Of a DNA stretch of 51,811 nt, positions 34,640-43,095 are shown piece by piece. The DNA lies in contig JACKAG010000015.1 in NCBI GenBank assembly GCA_020635195.1, positions 1 through 51,811 of the forward strand, given 5' to 3'. The stretch's first letter is position 1. Every line of letters begins with the position of its first letter. Below the pieces are notes generated by a model. That model was not told where the DNA came from and did no database searches. It was given only the letters and a program-made list of their open reading frames with translations. The stretch comes from Deltaproteobacteria bacterium (GTDB taxonomy: Bacteria > Bdellovibrionota_B > Oligoflexia > Oligoflexales > Bog-1112). Position numbers and translations under genes: made by a program.

Positions 34640-35647
34640 TTAATATCCTATTTGCCAGATCCCCGAATGGGCATGCCCTTCGTCTTTATCGAGATACCCG
34701 ACCGTTGTATCAGCACTGGCATGACCATATATTTCCTGAATGCGATGCAGGGGCACATCCTTTTCTTTTAAGTGGTTGCCAAGAGTTTTTCTCATAGAGT
34801 GAGGGCTATAGCGCTTGTCACCATCGAGCTCAATACCAGCACGTTTGATTGCAGCATTAAAAATATAGGTAAGGCCAGCATGGGTGAGTGGCTTTTCTCC
34901 TCTGTATCCCTGACGGTTGCAGGTAAACAAAAGCCCGTCCTTTCTCTTAAAATCAACCCCCTCTTCCTGCAGATGAACCAGATAACCATCCAATATTTCC
35001 TTTAACCGCGGATGAACAACGACCGTATGCTCGTCCTCGTGATGCCGGTGCTTGATCTTAGTTCTTAATACCCAACAACCCTCTGACTGGACAAAACTGC
35101 CAACTGTCAGGCTTCTGATTTCAGCAGAGCGAAGACCCGTGTAAAACCCAACGGCGAGTACAGCCCTGTGGAGGTGATAATTCTTTGTCCTTGGGTTGAG
35201 GGCATCAAAAATGGCCCTGACCTCCCAGGGTTTAAACTTTGCCGTACGCTTTGGCTTTCCTCTTTTGCGATCACTTGCAGGCAGAGCCTTGACGGGATTG
35301 CTGCGGATCTTTCCATCCCGGACAAGCTTTTCAAAAAGAGCGGAGATGCCTGAGAGCTTTTTTGTGATGGTCGTTTGTCTGAGACCCCTTTTTTTTAACT
35401 CACCGATATAGCACTCCAGATGGGAGACCTGAAGACCTTCGGGAGTTTGGATGATCATATTCCACATGGTGGAAACAAAATCGCGGCAGGCTTCCCGGTA
35501 GACAGCCTGGGTCAGTTCGCTCTTGCTGGCGGCAAGAGTTGCAATCTCCCTCTCAATTTCGGCCCTCAAACCAGCAAAATTCGCGCCATACTCAAGAATG
35601 GAGCCTGGCGAGACAGGGACTATGACTTCCGGGGTGAGGGCATCCAT
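34640..35647 (-). CDS. Tyrosine recombinase/integrase
   Basis: 335 residues from the ATG at 35647 (AAGGAG upstream). An N-terminal SAM-like core-binding domain (ITKKLSGISALFEKLVRDG) precedes the catalytic domain with all key residues: Arg in FYTGLRSAEIRSL, Lys near RTKIKHRHH, HxxR in YSPHSMRKTLGNH, His in YGHASADTT and the nucleophilic Tyr in VGYLDKDE. It could resolve plasmid multimers or integrate the element. It is alone on its strand; the 590 bp upstream may contain its site. Confidence 0.9.
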   Translation of the reverse strand: MDALTPEVIVPVSPGSILEYGANFAGLRAEIEREIATLAASKSELTQAVYREACRDFVSTMWNMIIQTPEGLQVSHLECYIGELKKRGLRQTTITKKLSGISALFEKLVRDGKIRSNPVKALPASDRKRGKPKRTAKFKPWEVRAIFDALNPRTKNYHLHRAVLAVGFYTGLRSAEIRSLTVGSFVQSEGCWVLRTKIKHRHHEDEHTVVVHPRLKEILDGYLVHLQEEGVDFKRKDGLLFTCNRQGYRGEKPLTHAGLTYIFNAAIKRAGIELDGDKRYSPHSMRKTLGNHLKEKDVPLHRIQEIYGHASADTTVGYLDKDEGHAHSGIWQIGY

Positions 35648-36235
35648 CGCGGGCTCCTTAATAAAACCGTGGCCGAACACATTATATTCTATGAGAAATT
35701 TTCTTTATAGAAAACCACTTCTCGAAAGAACTTTTCTAGCGCTGCCGAGTTAGGTATCCTGACACATAAGTAGACTGTCGTATGGTAGAAAATCATCGGC
35801 GCATTCGATCTCAGGATTTATTGACCTATCACTCACAAGTGGATATTGTTCTGTCTCCAAAGGTTCAGTTTGTTATGAGGCGGTCTGAGTAAAAACTCAG
35901 CAATTCCCCGCCAGCACGTAAGTCTTTAAGACTAAAGGTGAAAATGGAGTGGCTCTCCGCATGAAAAAGGCTGCATATTTGGGATGATAGCTGACATAAA
36001 GCACTGAGTCGCGCTAAGGATATTTTAACCACCTAATAATAAATATTTATATGACAAAAATTTTTGCGGATACAATTTTCCAAAACCCTTGCTGTCAAAG
36101 GGTTTCAGGTTCAGCGGGGAAATCAATAAGTTTCAAATGATAACAACCGGATGACCTGAAACCTTTTTCCTCTGATTGCCCGTCTTTTCCTGCTTTTTCC
36201 AGTCTCATGGACATGCTTCGAACGTGCTTTTTCCG
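35648..36235. other. 588-bp non-coding region upstream of the recombinase
   Basis: No clear gene; a 36-codon frame from 35782 has no ribosome site. Short inverted words TTTTCT/AGAAAA cluster at 35695-35740 just upstream of the recombinase, possible binding arms for it. Otherwise nothing stands out. Confidence 0.4.
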
Positions 36236-37621
36236 TCAGGTATTCTTAGCGCAATAATTTTTAATTTTCTCTTTTGCTTCATCGAAGGCATATTCTTTTG
36301 TCGATAAAAACTCACCTACAATTAATGTCGGAATTGAATCATCGGAGTTTGCATTTACGAAAGCCCTTACATCCTCATACTGTCCTTTTACCGCAATCCA
36401 CCCCCAATCATTATCAAATGGACACCTATTTATTAGAATGGTCCATCCTTTATATACTGACATGTGATGATCAACCCAGTGTCCCATTTTCGCCTGAACA
36501 GGCCTCAGACAGTCTAGCCCTACCTTGTTAGCAAATTGATGATCTTCTAGCGAAACCTTCTTGCTCTCGACCTCACAGCCTGCATTCATCACAATTAAGT
36601 GCCTTTGAAATAGGAATCCGGAAGGAGTGGTTGGTATAGGAACCTGAGCCCTTATATCGTAAGTACAGACACTAAACCCAGCATCAATAAAAGGCTGAGG
36701 ATTAACTGGATTGGTTGCATATGGGTTAATAAAAAGGTGAGCACCATCAAGCAATGTCTCTGAATAGTTCTCCAAGGGAGTTAATTCAATCTTAGGGACT
36801 AGTTGGCCCGGTTGGTATCTCTGCGTTAGGAGGTGAATGAATTGACCTTCAATTGTTGAACCTGCCATGCACTTCGCCTTGGTTGGGGTTGCTGTTGTTG
36901 AGAAGAGTACAGCACTAATAAAGCTATTTTCTTTCTTCAGAAAAAACCCTGTATCTATGGAAGTGGCATTGTTTTTGGGCACAGAGGTCTTTAGTTGATG
37001 TCCCAACAGTAACCCTTTGGATGTACCTTCATCTACTGCAATTGGAATGTCGTAAGAGTATAGAGCCCACCTTATTGGTCTATCGTTTTGAATGTGTGTA
37101 AGAGGTTGTTCATAGGGAGCTATGCAAAGAATAAACGGCTTATTTTTAACATGTTCAAGACTCTCATAGTCGTCTTTATATTTTTTTGCCTTGCTACTTA
37201 AACTATTGAGTATTCGGATGGTTGAATAGTGTAAGAATTTTTCTATATCTAGATCCCTAGGTTGGGGTATTTTAATCTTCAATGAGGTTGATTGCTGTCC
37301 CACAGCTTCATATGAAACCACTGCTTCTGCTATCATTCTATTACCATCCTGATTTAGGACAAAGTCTGGGCGATCGTAGGAAAAATCTACCTTGAAACCA
37401 AGATTCTTAAATAAAGCAAATAGATAAAACTCCCAAAATGAAGACCAAAATGTAGTTCTAAATTCCGTTACTATCTTGTTATCACGATCAACAAACCCAT
37501 TCGCCCAAGCTTCAATTATCCTCCTAGCGCCTTCCATGTCAGGTTGCAACAACCTTCTATAATGTGGGTGATGTTTGTCATCCTGGTCGGATTCATGTCC
37601 CTGAAAAATATTCAAGCTCAT
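36236..37621 (-). CDS. Unknown protein with possible PD-(D/E)XK-like N-terminus
   Basis: 461 residues. The ATG at 37621 follows AGGA. The N-terminal 110 residues resemble a restriction-like fold: a glutamate helix FWSSFWEFYLFALFKNLGFK, then VDFSYDRPDFVL and, after a short gap, IAEAVVSYEA. This gives E...PDF...ExV spacing, but the usual lysine of E-x-K is not present, so catalysis is doubtful. The remaining 350 residues are unrecognised and mostly beta-rich. No signal peptide. It stands alone and could be an orphan defence or host-take-over gene. The function is not established. Confidence 0.6.
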   Translation of the reverse strand: MSLNIFQGHESDQDDKHHPHYRRLLQPDMEGARRIIEAWANGFVDRDNKIVTEFRTTFWSSFWEFYLFALFKNLGFKVDFSYDRPDFVLNQDGNRMIAEAVVSYEAVGQQSTSLKIKIPQPRDLDIEKFLHYSTIRILNSLSSKAKKYKDDYESLEHVKNKPFILCIAPYEQPLTHIQNDRPIRWALYSYDIPIAVDEGTSKGLLLGHQLKTSVPKNNATSIDTGFFLKKENSFISAVLFSTTATPTKAKCMAGSTIEGQFIHLLTQRYQPGQLVPKIELTPLENYSETLLDGAHLFINPYATNPVNPQPFIDAGFSVCTYDIRAQVPIPTTPSGFLFQRHLIVMNAGCEVESKKVSLEDHQFANKVGLDCLRPVQAKMGHWVDHHMSVYKGWTILINRCPFDNDWGWIAVKGQYEDVRAFVNANSDDSIPTLIVGEFLSTKEYAFDEAKEKIKNYCAKNT

Positions 37622-37698
37622 AGTGTCCTAAAAATATTGAATACTATGAAAGTCTCTAATAATCGGCTAGTTGCCGAAAAAGATTGAAAGATGGTTTT

Positions 37699-37794
37699 AT
37701 GGCAAAGGCAAAGAAACAGTTAGGAAGCTCTGTAACGACAAGAGAATCCAGTTCAGGGACTGCTACCAAATTGATACCTCTGGAAAACCAATAA
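37699..37794 (+). CDS. Possible 31-residue small protein
   Basis: ATG at 37699 with AAAGATGG 6 bases upstream, encoding MAKAKKQLGSSVTTRESSSG and ending PLENQ. The stop is the base before the convergent Xre stop at 37795, an arrangement often seen for real small genes. No known family, though basic small proteins with a VTxR-SG pattern are common in plasmids. Weakly supported. Confidence 0.3.
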   Translation: MAKAKKQLGSSVTTRESSSGTATKLIPLENQ

Positions 37795-38313
37795 TTAGAG
37801 AAATTGTAGCGCATTCAGTAGCGCTTCCACAGCTTTTTCATCCTTGCCATGCAAAATATTGGCTATTTCAAGAATCATCTCCAGCTTCTTCTTATCTCTG
37901 GACTCAACTGTTTCCTTGCAGAAATTTGTAAACGCACGCCTTATACCAATTGAAACAGGGGCAAAGGCATCCAGCAGTGCCTGCTCCCACTTGGTCAGAG
38001 CCCGCCCAGCAGAACGCGGTCTGTCACTTTCCTGTTTACCTTCCAGATAGCAGACAAAATCACCGACACACATCCCCTCCAAAGCCGCAATCGAAGACAA
38101 AAAATCAAGCGACGTTACAAACCGCGGGTAAGGGATATTTTCTGATTCCAGAGTTGAATAACGGGCCACAGAAGCGTAGCCAAGCTTGTGGGCGACATCC
38201 TTTGGCTCTAAATGATTACGGTATCGATGATCGCGGAAAAAATGGGCCAGGCGTCCCTGGAACTTCTTCTTCTGACTGTCTGTGAGGACTCCTCCCCCTT
38301 TATTCCGCGGCAT
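37795..38313 (-). CDS. Xre-type HTH regulator, divergent from the transfer operon
   Basis: 172 residues from the ATG at 38313 (GGAGAGG upstream). HTH region: LAHFFRDHRYRNHLEPKDVA, then HKLGYASVARYSTLESENIP, followed by helical segments that may mediate dimerisation. It diverges from the tra operon across 180 bp that contain the palindrome at 38418-38434, so it is the likely repressor of transfer genes and itself. Cytoplasmic. Confidence 0.75.
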   Translation of the reverse strand: MPRNKGGGVLTDSQKKKFQGRLAHFFRDHRYRNHLEPKDVAHKLGYASVARYSTLESENIPYPRFVTSLDFLSSIAALEGMCVGDFVCYLEGKQESDRPRSAGRALTKWEQALLDAFAPVSIGIRRAFTNFCKETVESRDKKKLEMILEIANILHGKDEKAVEALLNALQFL

Positions 38314-38412
38314 TTTGCCTCTCCATCTGAGAAAAATGTTAAAGGCTAGCATACCGTAAGCGAGTAAACCATAAGATACCACAACATCCGTTAAATGGAA
38401 TTATTAATTGAT

Positions 38413-38434
38413 TGACATTCCGTTTTTCGGAATT
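38413..38434 (+). promoter_or_regulatory. -35 element and operator palindrome of the tra operon
   Basis: TTGACA (38413-38418) runs into the palindrome ATTCCG-TTTTT-CGGAAT (38418-38434), placing an operator in the spacer. A diverged half site, CCGTTAAATGGAAT, lies just upstream (about 38388-38402). The -10 is not clear. The expected binder is the divergent Xre protein. Confidence 0.5.
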
Positions 38435-38492
38435 GTAACTTAGGCATATAAGGATCAGCAGGTGCAAATTTTACGGTCATTGGAGGACATTC

Positions 38493-39302
38493 ATGCTCAG
38501 GATGCCTGAAATTATCCAGTTGCGTCTTGGTGATCTGAAATCCAGAGATTCCGTTAAACGATATCTTGCTCTTGGATTGATTGCCTCCTCAATCACAAGT
38601 TTTGCCGGACGCAGGGTGACCACAAATGAAGGAAACACCACAAAATCCATAGCCCCCAAAGAGCTTACTGTCCCTGCAGCCTGGGAGAAGCTGCTGGATC
38701 CAAACCAAAAGGAGTTCTGGAGCGAGGGAAACCATGTGCCGGACGCAGGTTTTCTCGAGTGGGCCACCAACCCCACGGTTGAAAATGCCAAACTCTTTCT
38801 CATCCGCATGAATGCCAAGCGAGACCGCCTTCATGTGATGGTCAGACAGCAGGAGCAGGCCAATAAGGAGCTTATTGCTGCAGGGGTTATCGCTGACGAC
38901 TATGACTTTTTGGCTGAGCATTTTTACTCAGGCAAAAAGGAAGAAAATCAGTCCTCAAAGGATCAGCTTGACCAGCAAGCCAGCCATATCTGGTTTTACT
39001 TTCACCCGGCCTGCCAGCACTGCAAGCGCCAAGCAGAGATTCTGAAGGGCAACCCAAATGTCTTTTCCGTTCAGGTGGGAGGAGAAACACTTCATCACTT
39101 CCAGGGCCTGCAAAAAAGCCTGTGGGCGGAAAAGGATGACTTACAACGCTATGTACCTGACGGCCAGGTACCCATTCTGATCGTCTACAACGCACAAACA
39201 AACAAACTCGCATCCCTGAAAGGGGTTCAGTCCATCGCTTCAATCAACAAGGTTGCAATCGCCCTTGGGAGCGAGGCGACCATGAAAGGGGGAAAGAAAT
39301 GA
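38493..39302 (+). CDS. TraF/TrbB-like thioredoxin-fold transfer protein
   Basis: 269 residues; GGAGG precedes the ATG. An N-terminal hydrophobic segment (YLALGLIASSITSFAG, about 24-39) directs export or anchoring. The C-terminal half (about 160-265) is a thioredoxin fold with a redox-type CxxC in YFHPACQHCKRQAEIL and a cis-proline region QVPILIVYN. F-type systems carry TraF and TrbB with this role in disulfide folding of channel proteins; many of the downstream Tra proteins are cysteine-rich. First gene of the operon, overlapping the next by 4 bases. Confidence 0.78.
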   Translation: MLRMPEIIQLRLGDLKSRDSVKRYLALGLIASSITSFAGRRVTTNEGNTTKSIAPKELTVPAAWEKLLDPNQKEFWSEGNHVPDAGFLEWATNPTVENAKLFLIRMNAKRDRLHVMVRQQEQANKELIAAGVIADDYDFLAEHFYSGKKEENQSSKDQLDQQASHIWFYFHPACQHCKRQAEILKGNPNVFSVQVGGETLHHFQGLQKSLWAEKDDLQRYVPDGQVPILIVYNAQTNKLASLKGVQSIASINKVAIALGSEATMKGGKK

Positions 39303-39547
39303 GTGATAAATGGAGCGAACTTTTCTCACCTGTTGAAAGGACAAGCACACCACAAATCGAAGCGGTCGCAAATTCTGTCCATTGGCTGGTGGGAGGCATT
39401 TCTGCACTGACCGCAATGACTCTTTTCATCATATCAGCTAACAGGAGCCGCCAGGGAGACAGCGTCGGAGCCATTCTTTCAGGTATTGGCGCCTTTATTG
39501 TCGCTTTGGCGCCTTATATAGCAACTCACTTCATGATCGGAGGATAA
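39299..39547 (+). CDS. Pilin-like small membrane protein 1
   Basis: 82 residues with two membrane helices (about 27-46 and 57-78) joined by a short loop SANRSRQGDSVGA. The size and helix-loop-helix layout are those of TraA pilins, but there is no cleavable signal. It is 1 base from a second pilin-like gene sharing an SAxNxxRQG loop pattern, so the two are likely paralogous. Start overlaps the upstream stop. Confidence 0.6.
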   Translation: MSDKWSELFSPVERTSTPQIEAVANSVHWLVGGISALTAMTLFIISANRSRQGDSVGAILSGIGAFIVALAPYIATHFMIGG

Positions 39548-39548
39548 C

Positions 39549-39851
39549 GTGAAAAACATCGTCACCAGCATCATCTGCTGGACAATCACAACCCCAGTCC
39601 TTCTTGCAGCTGATTATAAATTGCCGGATCCGGATGCCAAAATTCTCTTTGGCGCTGATACCAAAGTAGCCAGAGGTCTTTATACCATCGAATGGATCAT
39701 CAAAGGATCAGCCGGTCTTTTTGCCATTATGTGTTTTGTCTCCGCCGGAAACCTTGCAAGACAAGGAAATTATGGACGCGCAGCAGGAGCTGCCATCGGT
39801 GGGGTAATCTCATCCATCGGGGCTTATCTCGTTGCAACAGCTCAGTCTTAA
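39549..39851 (+). CDS. traA: TraA-like pilin with signal peptide
   Basis: 100 residues, GTG start. A signal peptide (MKNIVTSIICWTITTPVLLA, cleaved before ADYK) and two membrane helices (about 48-66 and 78-96) surround the loop SAGNLARQGNYGRAAG. This is the normal layout of a type IV F-type prepilin, directly upstream of traL as in F. It resembles the preceding protein in its second half. The better candidate of the two for the major pilin. Confidence 0.65.
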   Translation: MKNIVTSIICWTITTPVLLAADYKLPDPDAKILFGADTKVARGLYTIEWIIKGSAGLFAIMCFVSAGNLARQGNYGRAAGAAIGGVISSIGAYLVATAQS

Positions 39852-39862
39852 GAGAGGACACC

Positions 39863-40198
39863 ATGGTGGATTACGGACAAAAAAAAGAGTTCATCCAAAA
39901 AATTGAAAATGTGGATCACTACCCGGATATTGCCGGTATCAAACTGTCCGCAATCCCTCCAATTTTAGCCTTTTCTCTGATTCCACTATGGATTGGATAT
40001 CTGGGTATATCCACAGTGCTTTTAATTGTTCTTTTTGGCTTTGCCTACTGGGCCGCAAAAAAAGAAGACGAGGGACGGCCGGTGATTTTAAACGCTCACC
40101 TGGTAAGAGCTAAACAAAAGCTTCCCATAGCAGCTCAAAAATTTTTGGTGCCATCAATCGCTGCAATCATTCCACACCAGAGCAATTACAGAAGGTAA
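39863..40198 (+). CDS. traL: TraL-like T4SS inner-membrane protein
   Basis: 111 residues from the ATG at 39863 (AGAGAGGA upstream). A basic N-terminus is followed by a hydrophobic hairpin (about 33-66: LIPLWIGYLGISTVLLIVLF) and a cytoplasmic tail. Its size, topology and place between pilin and TraE identify TraL, the VirB3 equivalent. The annotated start trims a longer frame that lacks a ribosome site. Confidence 0.72.
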   Translation: MVDYGQKKEFIQKIENVDHYPDIAGIKLSAIPPILAFSLIPLWIGYLGISTVLLIVLFGFAYWAAKKEDEGRPVILNAHLVRAKQKLPIAAQKFLVPSIAAIIPHQSNYRR

Positions 40199-40225
40199 CA
40201 CTTTGAAAACACAGGACATAAGACT

Positions 40226-40942
40226 ATGAAACAAACTTACATAGACAAACTTACGGAAGCTGAGCATGTCAACGGAATCTGGAAGCTTGTATCTCTGGTC
40301 TGTTTTGCTGTGATTTCAATCCAGGCATTTGCCTCAATTTATCTGTCGACAAAGCTTGTTTCTAACGTAGATCGCATTCGCTATGTTCTGGCTCCTGGCG
40401 TTCAGACCTTTACAACTGTCAGGCCAGGAGAGCTGCCAAGCTCATATATTGAAGAGGCTTTTCGCTTTATAACCGATCGGCTCAACGGCTGGAGCTATGA
40501 TTCGGTAAAAGACAACTATAAGACTTTGTTTACACAGTTTTATGATCACGGCCTGACAGAACGGACCCAGGCAAACCTTAAGTCACTTAACTATTTTGAG
40601 GATATTGAGTCACGAAAGCTGGTCTCTTTGTGGCAAGTTGATTCCAGTGAATCCCAGTACGAATGGTGTGGTAATGTCCCGGTTCGCGGGGATATTCGCG
40701 GTGTTGCCTGCGGAATTGTTTCGGGAACCCAGCGCCTCTATGCTGAACATTCCATTCCTGTTTCACAGACCAAAGTTCACTATCTGATTTATGCCGTAAA
40801 CGTGGCTCCGACGGCTAACAATTTCTTTGCATTGCAAATCATGCGGGTTAAACGCGGCCCCTTACAGGCCCTCAAGGCTGAGCTTGAAAATTCTTTAAAA
40901 AACGGAGTGTTGCCATCGGAGGATCACAATGAAATTATTTAG
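40226..40942 (+). CDS. traE: TraE-like T4SS protein
   Basis: 238 residues. One N-terminal membrane helix (about 21-42, LVSLVCFAVISIQAFASIYL) and a periplasmic VirB8-like domain (VKDNYKTLFTQFYDHGL, VSGTQRLYAEHSIPV, VHYLIYAVNVAPT). TraE is the VirB8-type inner-membrane scaffold of F-type channels. It is in canonical order between traL and traK and overlaps traK by 14 bases. Confidence 0.82.
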   Translation: MKQTYIDKLTEAEHVNGIWKLVSLVCFAVISIQAFASIYLSTKLVSNVDRIRYVLAPGVQTFTTVRPGELPSSYIEEAFRFITDRLNGWSYDSVKDNYKTLFTQFYDHGLTERTQANLKSLNYFEDIESRKLVSLWQVDSSESQYEWCGNVPVRGDIRGVACGIVSGTQRLYAEHSIPVSQTKVHYLIYAVNVAPTANNFFALQIMRVKRGPLQALKAELENSLKNGVLPSEDHNEII

Positions 40943-41747
40943 CTTTTTGGCTTTGATGCCAATGACTTTGATGGCTGCCGGACCAGTGTATTACTCCGAT
41001 CAACTCAGGCATGTAGAGCTGAGATCCACCAGCCCATCCCTGCTCCTCTTTGAAGCACCGGCTATTTCTGTTTCATGCCAGCCGGCCCTGGTGGAATTTG
41101 AAAGCCTCACAAAGCAAACCCTGGCCCTGGATGAGCAGAATCAGGTTCGGGCAAAATCTCTTGGAGAAGACAAAAAAGACGACGAAGTGCTGCTCAGACG
41201 AATGATTCGCATCAAACCCCTTCGCAGAGAAGGCAGCTCTCGTTGTGCCTTTGTACTCAGCAATGGAGACGAGGTGAATGCTGAATTTTTATTGAGGGAA
41301 ACAGTCATCACACCCCTTGTTGAATTTAAACCATTTACATCCCCTGAAAGCACAACCGGAACAAACCAAGAGCTTCATGTGCTCTCCTCACTTCTGAAAG
41401 GAGAACCCATGGGCTTTCTTGAAAATCGGGACGATCACAAGATTTGCAGCAGCGGCCACAGAGGCCAGAAAAGCTGCATAAACTTCCGTTTTGACAGCAA
41501 ATTTGCAACTTATGAGATCGTCTATCTTGGCAAAAATGCAGGCATGTCAGCCTGGATCATTAAGGCCATCTTAAAGAAACAAGCATCCTTCAAAGAAGCT
41601 GCCGGATTTAATGCGAAGCGAGGACTCGTCAGCTTTTCGCTTACAACCCCACAGCGCAATCACTATGAGAAAGGTGAGGGTATCAGACACCATATCATTG
41701 CAAAAGCATCCCTCACCAAAGAAGATTTACAGGGGATTCTGCCATGA
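40929..41747 (+). CDS. traK: TraK-like outer-membrane secretin-type protein
   Basis: 272 residues with signal peptide MKLFSFLALMPMTLMAAG and a beta-rich mature part; the C-terminal third (GLVSFSLTTPQRNHYEKG) fits the VirB9-like end of TraK. TraK joins TraV and TraB in the outer-membrane core complex. Overlaps at both ends (14 bases with traE, 4 with traB) indicate a tightly coupled operon. Identity rests on position and fold rather than a strong motif. Confidence 0.68.
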   Translation: MKLFSFLALMPMTLMAAGPVYYSDQLRHVELRSTSPSLLLFEAPAISVSCQPALVEFESLTKQTLALDEQNQVRAKSLGEDKKDDEVLLRRMIRIKPLRREGSSRCAFVLSNGDEVNAEFLLRETVITPLVEFKPFTSPESTTGTNQELHVLSSLLKGEPMGFLENRDDHKICSSGHRGQKSCINFRFDSKFATYEIVYLGKNAGMSAWIIKAILKKQASFKEAAGFNAKRGLVSFSLTTPQRNHYEKGEGIRHHIIAKASLTKEDLQGILP

Positions 41748-42817
41748 AACGATTTTTTATCCTGTGTTTCATTCCGACTTCTGTCTGGGCAGAGAACAGC
41801 AGTTCCATTTCTTCCTTAAAAGGAGATGCGACTTCCGCTCCTATCCACGAGCAAAAATCCCAGGCTGTCCCCGGTGATAAGGTCATACCACCCATTGATA
41901 ACCAGAATATCGATGCAGCACTTGAAAAAGCCAGAAATGCATGGATAGAAGGGCAGGAGCGCCTGGCAGCAAGGATGAAGGCAGAAGCCGACACGGAACT
42001 GCAAAAAGAACAAAAGAAGGAGAAAAAAGAAAAACCTGTCGTGATCAGTTACGCACAAAAAACTGAGCCAACCTACTGGAAACCAAAAACATATAAACCA
42101 ATTGTTATTGAAAAACCAACCGGTCAGAGTATCACTATTTTTCACCATAATCTGGAACAGGAAGAGGAAACTATCACACTGCCATCTGGTGCTCACGCTT
42201 TTGGCAGGGTGAAATTCGGGGAAGAAGTTACAGCTCAGGGAGAACAGGAAGTTCTTCTGGAGTTTGATTATGCCTTCCTTGGTCCAAATGAAAGTGTTGT
42301 TGAGATGACCGGATGCATTACCTGGCTTCAGGTCAAAGCAAACTTTCATACCCAACGGGTTAAAGGGCAAATGCAGGATATGACATGTACCATGAAAAAT
42401 GGCCGCGTTTTCACGCTCCCCCTATCTGGCCCCATCGTTGAAGTTGCAACCGGGTATGCCGGCGTGAATTCAGATCTCATCATGAGAGGCCCTTCTAAAG
42501 TCTTAGCCCTCAAATTTTTAAGCGAAATTACCACCGCCTATGGTGCCGCCACCTCTGCTGTTGAGACCACAACAAATGTTGTAGCGGCAGGAGAGGGACA
42601 AACAGATCGGTCAACCAATGTTACCGGCGATAAAGGACGCTACGTAGGTGGAAAAATTATGGAGGCCAACGGCAAATTCCTTGATTACATCGCATCATTT
42701 TTTATGGAAATGCAGCCTACCCTGGCTCTTGCTCCAGGGACTAAGGTCCATGCTATTAACCGCTACAATGTCAGGATCCCTAAACAATTCTTTAAATTTT
42801 CGGGAAGTTCAAAATGA
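41744..42817 (+). CDS. traB: TraB-like (VirB10-type) core protein, secreted form
   Basis: 357 residues. Residues 1-17 are a signal peptide (MKRFFILCFIPTSVWA) instead of the usual membrane anchor. A charged, coiled, proline-poor linker (about 60-105, ARMKAEADTELQKEQKKEKK) leads to the VirB10 beta barrel: LPSGAHAFGRVKFGEE, GCITWLQVKANFHTQRVKGQ, GYAGVNSDLIMRGPSKVLAL and the final KVHAINRYNVRIP. The barrel closes the outer-membrane pore. The absent inner-membrane segment is unusual, since TraB normally spans both membranes. Confidence 0.8.
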   Translation: MKRFFILCFIPTSVWAENSSSISSLKGDATSAPIHEQKSQAVPGDKVIPPIDNQNIDAALEKARNAWIEGQERLAARMKAEADTELQKEQKKEKKEKPVVISYAQKTEPTYWKPKTYKPIVIEKPTGQSITIFHHNLEQEEETITLPSGAHAFGRVKFGEEVTAQGEQEVLLEFDYAFLGPNESVVEMTGCITWLQVKANFHTQRVKGQMQDMTCTMKNGRVFTLPLSGPIVEVATGYAGVNSDLIMRGPSKVLALKFLSEITTAYGAATSAVETTTNVVAAGEGQTDRSTNVTGDKGRYVGGKIMEANGKFLDYIASFFMEMQPTLALAPGTKVHAINRYNVRIPKQFFKFSGSSK

Positions 42818-43092
42818 AATTTCTCATGATTGCTTTAATTACCATCAGCCTTGTCAGCTGTGCTACTACAGCTCCTGACGGCACCAGAGAACTCAGCGCA
42901 GATATTGAACATGATCGCAGTCTGAGGATGCAAGGCGATCGCAAAGATCTTGTAGGAAAGCCTGTCTTCCTCAAAGTAAGGGCCTATCCCCAGATTCGGG
43001 ATGGAAATATTCACGGGCCCCACTGGATTCTTCTTCAGGTTAAACGCGAGCCCCTTGACCTTGATGGCTTAATCGACACCCTGGAGGAGTAA
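42814..43092 (+). CDS. TraV-like lipoprotein
   Basis: 92 residues. A clear lipobox, MKFLMIALITISLVSCATT, gives a lipid-modified Cys16. The mature protein is short and beta-rich (PVFLKVRAYPQIRDGN, HWILLQVKREPLDLD). By position (between TraB and TraC) and type it is the TraV/VirB7 lipoprotein of the core complex, though shorter than F TraV and lacking its cysteine pattern. Confidence 0.6.
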   Translation: MKFLMIALITISLVSCATTAPDGTRELSADIEHDRSLRMQGDRKDLVGKPVFLKVRAYPQIRDGNIHGPHWILLQVKREPLDLDGLIDTLEE

Positions 43093-43095
43093 GCC

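Noticed and set aside
41816..42370. 184-codon reverse frame inside traB
   Set aside because: Phenylalanine-rich shadow of the lysine/glutamate-rich linker of TraB.
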